Source: Cutibacterium avidum ATCC 25577 (lineage in GTDB: Bacteria; Actinomycetota; Actinomycetes; Propionibacteriales; Propionibacteriaceae). From it: a stretch of DNA of 56,597 bases. The position numbers and the translations under genes were made by a program. The number at the start of each line of letters is the position of its first letter. The first letter of the stretch is position 1. The notes below the pieces were generated by a model, which worked only from the letters and a program-made list of their open reading frames with translations, was not told where the DNA came from and did not search any database. The DNA lies in assembly GCF_000227295.1 (NCBI RefSeq), contig NZ_JH165054.1, forward strand, positions 1,693,675-1,750,271. Reading direction: 5' to 3'. This document shows, piece by piece, positions 1 to 12,111 of the stretch.

Positions 1-754
1 ACTTTCTGTATACCCACATACGGGCCGACTATGCGGTCGTCCTCATTGTTGGGCCACATTGTGCTTCGTGGCAGATAACAATGACGTCTGGAATTCGCAA
101 CAATTGATGTAGGCGATTTTCGTTCAGTACCGTGCTCTGGCGAGAAAGAGGGGAAAATCCAAGATCTTTCCCTCTCGCTCTCCTTTGATGGTCAGGGGCA
201 CCTGGCCATGTCATCTGGCTGAACCCAGCCTCCATGCAGAATCCCCTCACGGTGTTCTCGCTGAGGCCACCATGGTCGTAGCGGGGATCATCGTCATCAT
301 GAGAGTGATGACCGTGGCATGCTCATCCTTCCTTCCGTGCGACATCAGTGGCGATGAAGGAGGTGAAGCCGTCAATGTGCCCTTTGATCAAGGGGACGTC
401 GTTGATCCTTGGAATTCGCTGGGAACTGGAAATTTGGATGACGTCCTTCTCAACGCGCTTTACGTCATCCGGATGGCGGGAGATCTTTCTTACCAGGTAG
501 CTACCCTGTCCACCTGGACGACCACGACTTTGAGGCGGGAAATACGGCCAACATCATCATTTCGACGTTGGTCCCTGGCCGAATGCGCGGCCGTTCCACA
601 GCGTCGTGCCCGACTCCGACTGGGCTGGCAGGACTGTCGCAAATGCGGCACTGCTGCACTAAGGGATTCTTTTCTGGAGGTGGGCTTTTCGGAAACACGG
701 TGCTGACGAGACCAGGCCCGCCTGGCTCCGATCTCGGTTCGCCATGAGGGCCGA
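1..754. other. Intergenic or decayed region without a supported gene
   Basis: I find no coding region here that I can defend. A plus-strand frame (185-706) and a minus-strand frame (29-250) are open, but neither resembles a known family or has a good ribosome binding site. The minus frame stays open back to position 322 and reads a short His/Asp-rich stretch (HGHHSHDDDD, about 316-287), which could be a relic of a metal-binding protein, but nothing around it is recognisable. A small inverted repeat (CCAGG-CCCG-CCTGG, 712-725) lies upstream of the first real gene. The region may be decayed sequence or the downstream flank of a gene outside the window. Confidence 0.5.
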
Positions 755-775
755 GTGTGCGGGACAATGGGAGAC

Positions 776-2098
776 ATGGCAGATTCTTCCTCCCCCAACA
801 ACGGTCGCTCCAGCGGAGACCGACGAGGCCAGGGCCGCAATGGATGGTCCGGCAAGTCGGGCGGACGCGGCGGTTGGAACTCGAAGTCGAATGGTCGTGG
901 CGGGGGTCGCCGTGACCGTCGATCCTGGTCGGACGACGGCGATCGCCGCGGTGATCGCAGGCAGGGACACGGGGGAGACGGCGGTCGTCACTGGGACGAG
1001 GATCGCAAGCCCCGTCGCGACGGTGGCTCGGGGCGTTCCTGGCGAGATGATCGCAGGTCGCGTCGGGGCGACCAGGACCGGGACGACCGCTGGAATGACC
1101 GTGATGATCGTCGCCGCAATGACCGGCGCTGGGAGGATCGCCGTGATGATCGGCATGACGAGGGTGACAACCGACGTCATGAAGGCCATGGCCGTGGCGA
1201 TCGTCACTGGGACAAGAACGGTCGCAAGGACTTCCGCAAGACGGACCGCAAGAACTTCCGTCATGACCATCGGGATGATCGTCGCAATGATCACCGGCAT
1301 GACCATCATGGTGACGATGCTTCGCTCGAGGAGAAGGTGACCCAGGCCCCTGACGAGCCGATGGCACCGCTGGACTTCGACGAGAAGGCCCTGCCCGCCT
1401 CGGTACGGGCGGAACTGCGTGGTGTTCCTGCTGACACCGCCCATATCATCGAGGGCCATCTGGTTGCTGCAGCCGAGCTCCTTGACGAGGACCCGGCCCG
1501 GGCCAACGCCCACGCTCAGGCTGCGCGTCGACGCGCGCCGCGTCTGCCCGTGCTGCGAGAGGTGGCCGCAGAAGCGGCTTACCAGGCCGGTGAGTACGCC
1601 TCGGCCCTGAACGACTACCGGGCCCTTCGGCGCATGACCGGTAATGACAACTTTCTGCCGGTGATGGCTGACTGCGAGCGTGCCCTCGATCGCCCCCAAG
1701 CGGCGCTTCGACTCATCCGCGAAGGCCAGCAGACCGACCTCAGTCCTGCTCAGCAGGTCGAGCTGGTGCTCGTCCAAGCTGGTGCCCGTCGTGATCTCGA
1801 CCAGAAGGCCGAGGCTGTGCGCCTGCTGCGCGACGCCGTCAAGAACCTTAAGGCACCGACCGAGGCAACGGCCCGCCTTCACTACGCCTACGCCGAAATT
1901 CTGCTCGAGGATGGAGACACGGCCGGGGCCCGCAAGTGGTTCGTCTCCGCCCAGAGTCACGATCCAGCCAATTTCCTGGATTGTCAGGACCGGATCGACA
2001 TCATCGATGGTCGAGAGCCGAGCAGGAATCCTGACGACGACGCGGACGACATGGTTTTCATCGAGATGGACGAGGACGACGAGGAGACGAATCAGTGA
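776..2098 (+). CDS. TPR-like protein with a long Arg/Asp/His-rich disordered N-terminus
   Basis: About 440 residues in three parts. Residues 1 to about 185 are extreme low complexity: Gly/Ser/Arg first, then repeated DDR, RDDR, RRN and HDHH units, almost certainly disordered and possibly RNA-binding. The middle (about 200-405) is alpha-helical with tetratricopeptide-like pairs (for example YQAGEYASALNDYRAL and YAEILLEDGDTAGARKWF). The tail is strongly acidic. A TPR protein in the same position, before the HAD phosphatase and tlyA, is usual in actinobacteria, and its function is not established. I chose ATG 776 because GGGAG precedes it by about 5 bases; ATG 767 and GTG 755 are in-frame alternatives. 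Its stop overlaps the next start by 4 bases (GTGA), which suggests coupled translation. Confidence 0.85.
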   Translation: MADSSSPNNGRSSGDRRGQGRNGWSGKSGGRGGWNSKSNGRGGGRRDRRSWSDDGDRRGDRRQGHGGDGGRHWDEDRKPRRDGGSGRSWRDDRRSRRGDQDRDDRWNDRDDRRRNDRRWEDRRDDRHDEGDNRRHEGHGRGDRHWDKNGRKDFRKTDRKNFRHDHRDDRRNDHRHDHHGDDASLEEKVTQAPDEPMAPLDFDEKALPASVRAELRGVPADTAHIIEGHLVAAAELLDEDPARANAHAQAARRRAPRLPVLREVAAEAAYQAGEYASALNDYRALRRMTGNDNFLPVMADCERALDRPQAALRLIREGQQTDLSPAQQVELVLVQAGARRDLDQKAEAVRLLRDAVKNLKAPTEATARLHYAYAEILLEDGDTAGARKWFVSAQSHDPANFLDCQDRIDIIDGREPSRNPDDDADDMVFIEMDEDDEETNQ

Positions 2099-3093
2099 GC
2101 GGCGCCCTCATTGACGGACATGACGCAGCCCTCTTCGACCTGGACGGAGTCGTTTACCTGGGACCCCATCCAGTACCTGCTGCCCCGGACACGATTGCGG
2201 AACTGCGTCGTCGAGGGGTGAAGGTTGGTTTCGTCACCAACAATGCGGCCCGGTCCGCTGAGGTAGTTGCCCAGCATTTGACCGACATCGGTATCCCCAC
2301 GGAGGCCAGTGACGTCGTCACCTCAGCTCAGGCCATCACCGATCTTGCCGCCGAACAGCTGTCTGCAGGGGCCAAGGTGCTCATCATCGGTACCGAGTCG
2401 CTGCGTGTGGAGGCGCGATCTCGCGGGCTCGTGACGGTGGAATCGGCGCAGGATGATCCGGTGGCGGTCATCCAGGGTTACGACCCGCACATTGACTGGT
2501 CGTTGTTGGAGGAGGCTGGGTTTGCCCTGCAGGCTGGAGCCAAGTGGTACGCGGCCAACCCGGACATCACCCGTCCCACCGATCGTGGCATCGTCCCCGG
2601 CATCGGCGCCCAGCTCCAGGTCGTCGCGACGACGTGTGACGCCAAGCCGGTCATCGCTGGCAAGCCCTACCGTCCGCTGCTGGAGGCCACCGTTTCGCGT
2701 CTCGGGTGCAAGGCGCCGATCTTCGTGGGGGACCGGCTGGACACCGACATTCGTGGTGCCAACGCCATGAAGATGGACTCCTTGTTCGTCTTCACCGGGG
2801 CTCACGGCGTCGCTGATCTGCTGGCTGCAACACCCGAGGACCGACCGCGGAACATCGCTGTGGACCTGTCGGGCCTGCTGGAGCCTGCACGGACGGTTGA
2901 GATGTCGGACGCTCACGCTCGCTGTGGTGAGGCGGAGGTCTCACTGACGACTGACCGCGAGATCCGCGCTGACATGGTTCCCGGCGACGTCTCCGGACAG
3001 CTCGATGCCGTGACCGCCATGATGACTCTCGTCCACGAGTCCGGTGCGACAGTTCCGGAGAAGCCTGAGGAGTCTTTCGACAAGCTCCACTGA
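2095..3093 (+). CDS. HAD-superfamily (NagD/class IIA) sugar-phosphate phosphatase-like hydrolase
   Basis: The protein has 332 residues. HAD motif I is DLDGVVYLG near residue 17 (nucleophile Asp plus acid Asp), motif II is TNNAARS near residue 50, and motif III/IV is GDRLDTDIRGA near residue 215, which fits the class IIA family (NagD, phosphoglycolate phosphatase, 4-nitrophenyl phosphatase). Such enzymes hydrolyse small phosphomonoesters in the cytoplasm; the substrate cannot be read from sequence. About 70 extra C-terminal residues follow the HAD core and match nothing I recognise. The GTG start overlaps the preceding stop (GTGA). The same TPR-HAD-tlyA order occurs in mycobacteria (Rv1691-Rv1694). 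The stop codon forms part of the palindrome that precedes the biotin transporter. Confidence 0.88.
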   Translation: MSGALIDGHDAALFDLDGVVYLGPHPVPAAPDTIAELRRRGVKVGFVTNNAARSAEVVAQHLTDIGIPTEASDVVTSAQAITDLAAEQLSAGAKVLIIGTESLRVEARSRGLVTVESAQDDPVAVIQGYDPHIDWSLLEEAGFALQAGAKWYAANPDITRPTDRGIVPGIGAQLQVVATTCDAKPVIAGKPYRPLLEATVSRLGCKAPIFVGDRLDTDIRGANAMKMDSLFVFTGAHGVADLLAATPEDRPRNIAVDLSGLLEPARTVEMSDAHARCGEAEVSLTTDREIRADMVPGDVSGQLDAVTAMMTLVHESGATVPEKPEESFDKLH

Positions 3094-3103
3094 ACAGTGT
3101 TCA
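3091..3103. promoter_or_regulatory. Candidate BioQ-type biotin operator
   Basis: Perfect dyad TGAACA-G-TGTTCA, 61 bases before the bioY start. It fits the TGAAC-N3-GTT(C/A) pattern that I recall for BioQ repressors of actinobacterial biotin genes. A weak promoter can be drawn around it (-35 TTCGAC 3076-3081, 18-base spacer, -10 TTCAAT 3100-3105), so a bound repressor would cover the -10. Location and symmetry are seen; regulator identity is inferred. Confidence 0.55.
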
Positions 3104-3110
3104 ATTGGTT

Positions 3111-3140
3111 GTGGCGGCCGCTCATCTCGTGCGGCCGCAC
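3111..3140. repeat. GC-rich inverted repeat in the bioY leader
   Basis: GTGGCGGCCGC (3111-3121) pairs, with one bulged G, to GCGGCCGCAC (3131-3140) across a 9-base loop. The right half alone (GTGCGGCCGCAC, 3129-3140) is a perfect 12-base palindrome. The structure sits between the putative operator and the GGGAGAAA ribosome binding site of bioY. It has no T-run, so it is not an obvious terminator; it could be a second protein site or an mRNA hairpin. Confidence 0.5.
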
Positions 3141-3163
3141 GATCTCTTCATGGGAGAAACCCA

Positions 3164-3733
3164 ATGTCATCACGCAGAGGATTCCAGGCCACCGACCTGG
3201 CACTCGTCGCCGTCTTCGCTGCCCTCATCGCAGTGCTCGCGGTCATTCCGCCGATCTTCATGGTGGGGGCAGTGCCCTTTGCCCTGCAGATGATTGCCGT
3301 CATGCTGACGCCGATGGTGCTTGGCAGCGTCCGCGGCGGATGCGCCATTGGTCTGTACATCCTCGTTGGTGTCCTGGGGCTTCCGGTCTTCAGCGGCGGT
3401 GCCAGTGGTGTCGGTGTTCTCGTCGGCCCGACCGGTGGATTCCTGTGGGGTTGGTTGCTGGGAGCATTCGTCGCCGGCGCAGTGGCGACTGTGGTTCTAC
3501 GTCGACGCCCGCGCAAGTCAATGCTGCCGGTCTGGCTCTTTCTCGTCGCACTCGTGGACCTGGTGTGCGTCTACCTCGGCGGCATCCTCGGGCTGATGGC
3601 CTTCGCGAAGCTCAGCCTGAATGCAGCACTGGCTGCCAATATCGCCTTCGTCGGACTCGACCTGGTCAAGGGGATCTTGGCCTGTCTCATCGCCACAGCG
3701 GTGCTGACGGCCTTCCCGCGTCTCATGCCGTGA
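3164..3733 (+). CDS. bioY: Biotin ECF transporter S component BioY
   Basis: Substrate-binding membrane subunit that captures biotin and works with the ATPase and T subunit encoded just downstream. It has 189 residues, the usual size, with about six hydrophobic helices. The hallmark BioY loop GPTGGFLWGW lies near residue 90 and the conserved N-terminal FAALIAVLAVIPPI helix is present. ATG 3164 is preceded by GGGAGAAA at good spacing; longer frames upstream run through the hairpin and are unlikely. The stop overlaps the ATPase start (GTGA). The operon bioY-ecfA-ecfT (bioY-bioM-bioN) is complete, so this is a self-contained biotin importer. A BioQ-like palindrome upstream suggests control by biotin. 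Confidence 0.93.
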   Translation: MSSRRGFQATDLALVAVFAALIAVLAVIPPIFMVGAVPFALQMIAVMLTPMVLGSVRGGCAIGLYILVGVLGLPVFSGGASGVGVLVGPTGGFLWGWLLGAFVAGAVATVVLRRRPRKSMLPVWLFLVALVDLVCVYLGGILGLMAFAKLSLNAALAANIAFVGLDLVKGILACLIATAVLTAFPRLMP

Positions 3734-4449
3734 TTGAGTTCAAGGATGTCGGCGTCGACGTCGACGAGTATGACGTCGAGGGTCATCACCGACGGGTGAC
3801 CATCCTCAGCGGGGTCAATGTCACCGTGCCTGAACGGCGGGTGGCGGTGGTCGGCCCCAACGGAGCGGGCAAGTCAACCCTGCTCAAACTCGTCAACGGG
3901 CTCATGGCGGCCACCAGAGGCACCGTCACTGTCGACGGAATTGATCCCAAGTTCGACGGCAAGGCGGCGAGACGGCGGGTGGGGTACATTTTCACCAACC
4001 CCATGAGCCAGCTCGTCATGTCGACCCCCGTTGCTGACGTCGAGCTGTCCTTGCGCCAGCGCATCCGCAATCGTACGGAGCGTCACGATGCTGCCTTGAA
4101 GATCCTTGCCGACCAGGGGTTGGAGGCCATCGCTGGCCGCAGCGTACACGCCCTGTCCGGGGGAGAGCGTCAGTTGGTCTCCCTGGCGAGCGTCCTCGCC
4201 GTGGAGCCATCAGTCATCCTCGCCGACGAACCGACGACCCTGCTCGACCTGCGTAACCGAGAAATGGTCCGGCACGCCTTTGAACGCCTGGATCAGCAGA
4301 TCCTGTGTTGCACCCATGACCTGGAGCTGGCGGCCTCCTTCGATCGGGTGCTGGCTGTCGAGGACGGCAGGGTCGTCGATGACGGGGACCCTGCCAAAGT
4401 CATTGCCGGGTACCGCCGACGGATGATGACCGAGGAGCTGTCCCGATGA
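3730..4449 (+). CDS. bioM: Biotin ECF transporter ATPase (BioM/EcfA)
   Basis: Cytoplasmic ABC ATPase of the biotin ECF importer, 239 residues. Walker A GPNGAGKST lies near residue 40, the signature LSGGERQ near 140, Walker B VILADEP near 160, and the H-loop in CTHD near 195. I chose GTG 3730 because it overlaps the bioY stop (GTGA) and the protein then begins directly with the ABC fold; a long open extension upstream is only a shadow of bioY. The stop overlaps the start of the T component (ATGA). There is one ATPase gene rather than an EcfA1/A2 pair, as expected for dedicated BioMNY systems. Confidence 0.93.
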   Translation: MIEFKDVGVDVDEYDVEGHHRRVTILSGVNVTVPERRVAVVGPNGAGKSTLLKLVNGLMAATRGTVTVDGIDPKFDGKAARRRVGYIFTNPMSQLVMSTPVADVELSLRQRIRNRTERHDAALKILADQGLEAIAGRSVHALSGGERQLVSLASVLAVEPSVILADEPTTLLDLRNREMVRHAFERLDQQILCCTHDLELAASFDRVLAVEDGRVVDDGDPAKVIAGYRRRMMTEELSR

Positions 4450-5072
4450 AGGCTGACATCTCGGCCTTCCTCGGGGGTTACCGTCCTGGTCACAGCCTGG
4501 CCCACCGGATGCCGGTGTGGTCGAAGTACCTTCTCGTGTTGGTCGTAGGTGTCACCCCGTTCTTCGTCAAGCAATGGTGGTTCTCGTCGGGCTGCCTGAT
4601 CATGGCCGTCGGCATCGACCTGGTCGTGGCAAGGATGCCCGTCCGCACTGCGCTGTCAATCGGCGTGCCATTGTGGATCGCGAACGTCCTCATCCTGGCC
4701 TATCACTGCTTCTTCACCACCTGGCAGCGAGGAGTGATCTATGTGGCAGGCCTGCTCGCCTGCCTCTACATCGCTCGGCTCGTCACGTGCACCACGGATC
4801 CTGGCGCTCTCATGGACGCCATCGTCGCGATGGTGGGTCCGTTGCGTCCGCTGGGAGCCAAACCTGAGAAGTTCGCCCTCACCTTGGCCTTGATGTGGAC
4901 CACAATTCCTTATCTCATCGGATCAGTCGGGCAGGTGAGGGAAGCCGCCAGGGCGAGGGGACTGAGACACTCCAGCTGGAGATTCCTCATCCCGATGTTC
5001 GTGGGCGCAGTGGGCCATGCCCTGGAGATGGGGGAGGCCCTCAAGGCCCGTGGGCTTGGTGACGATGAGTGA
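4446..5072 (+). CDS. bioN: ECF transporter transmembrane (T) component, BioN-like
   Basis: Couples ATP hydrolysis by the ATPase to the biotin-binding BioY in the membrane. It has 208 residues with four to five hydrophobic segments. Both T-component coupling motifs are visible: AARARG near residue 178 and ALKARG near residue 201, each an Ala-Arg-Gly helix that contacts the ATPase. The ATG overlaps the ATPase stop. The next gene begins about 150 bases further on, so this is the end of the biotin operon. Confidence 0.9.
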   Translation: MKADISAFLGGYRPGHSLAHRMPVWSKYLLVLVVGVTPFFVKQWWFSSGCLIMAVGIDLVVARMPVRTALSIGVPLWIANVLILAYHCFFTTWQRGVIYVAGLLACLYIARLVTCTTDPGALMDAIVAMVGPLRPLGAKPEKFALTLALMWTTIPYLIGSVGQVREAARARGLRHSSWRFLIPMFVGAVGHALEMGEALKARGLGDDE

Positions 5073-5225
5073 CCTCTTCAGCGCGTCGCATGTTCAGGTT
5101 GTGGAACGAAAAGCTCACAAATTGGGAACAATCTGCTGAAATCGTGGGGGACTGCACATCCTTGATGCATGGGTGCGTCAACTATTCGTTCAGAGCAGTA
5201 GCCATTCGTCGCTTTGGGAGCCCCA

Positions 5226-6026
5226 ATGACGGCGCTTGCTGTATCACCCCTGGTGCGGCGGGTCACCGAGAGGTGGCAGGCTGTCCCCGTGAGACTTGAC
5301 CAGGCCCTCGTCGACGCCGAACTGGCGCGTTCACGCACCCTGGCCACCCGATTGGTGCGTGAAGGACGGGTGACCGTCAACGGGGTGGTCGTCACCAAGC
5401 CCGCGGCGAAGGTTGGCCCCTCGGACGACCTGGTGGCGGAGGAAGAGGTGTGGGTCTCCCGGGCGTCTCACAAACTCATCGGGGCGCTGGACGTTCTCGA
5501 TGTCGAGGTGCCCGCCCGGGTGCTTGACGCCGGAGCATCCACCGGTGGGTTCACCCAAGTCGTCCTGGCGAGGGGAGCTCAACTCGTTCACGCCGTCGAC
5601 GTCGGCCATGACCAGCTCTCCCCGGTGCTGCGCGAGGACCCACGGGTCATCGTTCACGAAGGCCTCAACCTGCGTGACCTCACGCCTGCCGACCTGGCCA
5701 CTGACGATCACTTCGAGCCGGTCGACCTGGTGGTCGGCGACGTCTCCTTCATCTCCTTGACGATGATCCTGGAACCGATCTCGGCCGTCCTGAGCTCAGA
5801 AGGCCTCATGTTGTTACTGGTCAAGCCACAATTCGAGGTCGGGCGCAAGGCCCTTGGTGCCCACGGGGTCGTCACCGACCCGCAGCTGCGCGCTCAAGCC
5901 GTCGCAACCGTCATCGCCAAGGCTGAAGAACTGGGTTGGTCAGTGCGCGACGAGTGCGACAGCCCCTTGCCCGGACAGGACGGAAACGTTGAGCACTTCG
6001 TCCTGCTGGAACGGTCTGGTCGGTGA
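5226..6026 (+). CDS. tlyA: TlyA family rRNA 2'-O-methyltransferase / haemolysin-like protein
   Basis: In mycobacteria TlyA methylates ribose 2'-OH groups of 16S and 23S rRNA, which gives sensitivity to capreomycin. The protein has an N-terminal S4 RNA-binding domain (RLDQALVDAELARSR... GRVTVNG) followed by an FtsJ-like methyltransferase with the SAM motif LDAGASTGGFTQ near residue 103 and catalytic-region residues DVSFIS and VKPQFE. ATG 5226 has GGGAG 5 bases upstream and gives 266 residues. GTG 5289 would begin at RLDQ, where many homologues start, and remains possible. The gene starts a new transcription unit after the biotin operon and precedes nadK and recN, the standard actinobacterial order. 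Confidence 0.92.
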   Translation: MTALAVSPLVRRVTERWQAVPVRLDQALVDAELARSRTLATRLVREGRVTVNGVVVTKPAAKVGPSDDLVAEEEVWVSRASHKLIGALDVLDVEVPARVLDAGASTGGFTQVVLARGAQLVHAVDVGHDQLSPVLREDPRVIVHEGLNLRDLTPADLATDDHFEPVDLVVGDVSFISLTMILEPISAVLSSEGLMLLLVKPQFEVGRKALGAHGVVTDPQLRAQAVATVIAKAEELGWSVRDECDSPLPGQDGNVEHFVLLERSGR

Positions 6027-6056
6027 AAGCGGGCCGGACAGGTCACACCGGGCCGC

Positions 6057-6062
6057 TACTGT
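6057..6062 (+). promoter_or_regulatory. -10 element for leaderless nadK
   Basis: TACTGT ends exactly 6 bases before GTG 6069, so transcription would begin at or next to the start codon. No clear -35 is seen, and there is no good Shine-Dalgarno sequence before nadK, which supports a leaderless start. Confidence 0.45.
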
Positions 6063-6068
6063 GGTGAC

Positions 6069-7000
6069 GTGAACGACACGAGCCCTTCCAGATACGTTGT
6101 CGTCGTCACCCATGCCACTCGTGACGACGCCTTTGACGCGGCCGCCGAGTTCATCGCCGAGATGGATAGCAGGAATATTGGCTGCGCCGTTCCCGACGAT
6201 CAGGTTGAACCGATGACGGAGAAGCTGCCCGGAATTCGGGTTCAGGCTCTCGGAGAGTTCACCCACGAGGCTGAGGTCGTCGTCGTCTTCGGCGGTGACG
6301 GTACGATCCTGAGGGCGGCGGAGTGGTCCCTCCCTCGGCACGTCCCCATGATCGGCGTCAACCTGGGACATGTCGGATTCCTGGCCGAATTGGAACGCTC
6401 CGACATGGCTGACCTGGTTAATAAGGTCTGTTCGCGCGAATACACCGTTGAGGACCGGCTGGTCCTCAAGATCGCCGTCACCGAGCATTCCGGTCAGCAT
6501 CGCTGGAATTCGTTTGCCGTCAATGAGCTGTCCTTGGAGAAAGCAGCTCGACGCCGCATGCTCGACGTGCTGGCATCCGTCGACGAATTGCCCGTGCAGC
6601 GCTGGAGTTGTGATGGGATCCTCGTCTCTACCCCGACCGGCTCCACCGCCTATGCCTTCTCCGCCGGCGGCCCAGTCATGTGGCCCGATCTCGATGCCAT
6701 GCTCATGGTGCCGCTCAGCGCCCATGCTCTTTTCGCTCGTCCCCTTGTTATGAGCCCAGCCGCTCGCGTCGACCTCGACATCCAGCCAGATGGTTCGGAA
6801 TCCGCGGTGCTGTGGTGTGACGGACGCCGCTCCTGCACGGTGCGACCGGGGGAGAGGATCACCGTCGTGCGTCATCCCGATCGTTTGCGCATTGCCCGCC
6901 TGGCCGCACAACCCTTCACCTCCCGTCTGGTCAAGAAATTTGAGCTTCCGGTCAGTGGGTGGCGCCAGGGGCGCGGACGTAATCATCCGGGGGAGAGCTC

Positions 7001-7004
<4 letters not shown>
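6069..7004 (+). CDS. nadK: NAD kinase
   Basis: Phosphorylates NAD to NADP in the cytoplasm, the only route to NADP. The protein has 311 residues. The catalytic GGDGT motif lies near residue 75, followed by GVNLGHVGFLAEL, and the conserved SCDGILVSTPTGSTAYAFSAGGP segment of the family starts near residue 178. GTG 6069 has no convincing ribosome binding site but a -10-like hexamer directly ahead, so it is probably translated from a leaderless message. The stop overlaps recN (GTGA), so the two genes are probably co-transcribed, as in mycobacteria (Rv1695-Rv1696). Confidence 0.95.
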
Positions 7005-11094
<4,090 letters not shown>

Positions 11095-11098
<4 letters not shown>

Positions 11099-12015
11099 GG
11101 TCGACCGTCGGTGAGCAGGCCGAGGACTACCTGCGTCACCTTGTCGTGGAGCGAGGGTTGTCCGACAACACGGTTCAGGCTTACCGACGCGACCTTGCGC
11201 GCTATCAGGACTTCCTCGACTCGCGCGGGATCCGATCTCTCCCGGAGGTCACCCGCGTCGACGTCGAGGAATTCCGCCGCCATCTCGACGACCTGGGACT
11301 GGCCCCGGCATCGGTCACCCGATCTGTGGTTGCGGTGCGCAATCTCCATCGGTTTGCCGCAGGTGCCGGGCAGACTCCGACAGATGTGACGGCTGGCATC
11401 TCTCCGGGAACTCACTCCCGTCGACTCCCCAAGGCCCTGTCCATGGACCAGGTCGAGGCGCTGCTGGCGGCACCTGACACGGAGACCGTGGAAGGCCTGC
11501 GCGACGTGGCGTTGCTGGAATTGCTCTACGGCACAGGTGCGCGTGTTTCGGAGGTCTGCGCCCTTGACGTCGATGACATTCGTCCCGTCCTGGACGATCC
11601 AGAACTCGGCTTGAGGCTTGTCGGCAAGGGAGACAAGGAACGCATCGTCCCGCTGGGGAACTATGCCGCGAAGGCGGTGAACGCATGGCTGGTGCGAGGA
11701 CGTCCCTCCTGGGCCGGGGCGGGACATGGCGACCACGCCCTGCTCCTCAACACTCGCGGACGGAGGTTGTCCCGGCAGTCAGCGTGGGCCGTCATTCGTC
11801 GCGCAGGCCAAACCGCGGGTCTGGATGTCGAGCACCTGTCACCGCACAGCTTGCGTCATTCCTACGCCACCCACTTGCTCGACGGCGGGGCCGATGTCCG
11901 AGTGGTGCAGGAACTCCTGGGGCATTCCTCGGTGACGACGACACAGATCTACACCTTGGTGACGGCCGACCATCTCAAGGAGGTGTACCGGTCCTCTCAC
12001 CCCCGAGCCCTCTGA
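11095..12015 (+). CDS. xerD: Tyrosine recombinase XerD
   Basis: Resolves chromosome dimers at dif together with XerC and FtsK; an FtsK is encoded in this window at 41547. The protein has 306 residues. The SAM-like core-binding domain is residues 1-95. The catalytic domain holds Arg in GTGARVSE (about 150), Lys in GKGDKERI (about 180), HSLRHSYATHLL with His and Arg (about 250), LGHSS (about 280) and the nucleophile Tyr in TTTQIYT (about 290). The C-terminal position and NUDIX-xerD-parA order match XerD rather than a phage integrase. GTG 11095 overlaps the NUDIX stop. Confidence 0.95.
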
Positions 12016-12111
12016 GGCCAGTCTCGAGGATGGGGTGAGGTTGTCGGGTTCGCCCACTATCGTTGGTGCGAGCATGGATTGTTGTCGTGACGTCGAGAGG
12101 AAGGTCACCAC

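Noticed and set aside
659-1960. A 433-codon open frame on the minus strand opposite the TPR gene, and another at 501-1367
   Set aside because: Both are mirror images of the low-complexity Arg/Asp/His coding sequence, with Val/Ile/Thr or His/Asp/Arg repeats and no ribosome site; the plus frame has a clear TPR domain and a coupled neighbour.
3097-3729. Upstream extension of the biotin ATPase frame
   Set aside because: It covers bioY in another frame; the ATPase fold and the GTGA overlap both fix the start at 3730.
5069-5299. A 76-codon plus-strand frame between ecfT and tlyA
   Set aside because: It overlaps the tlyA start out of frame, is Cys/Arg-rich without hydrophobic pattern and matches nothing.
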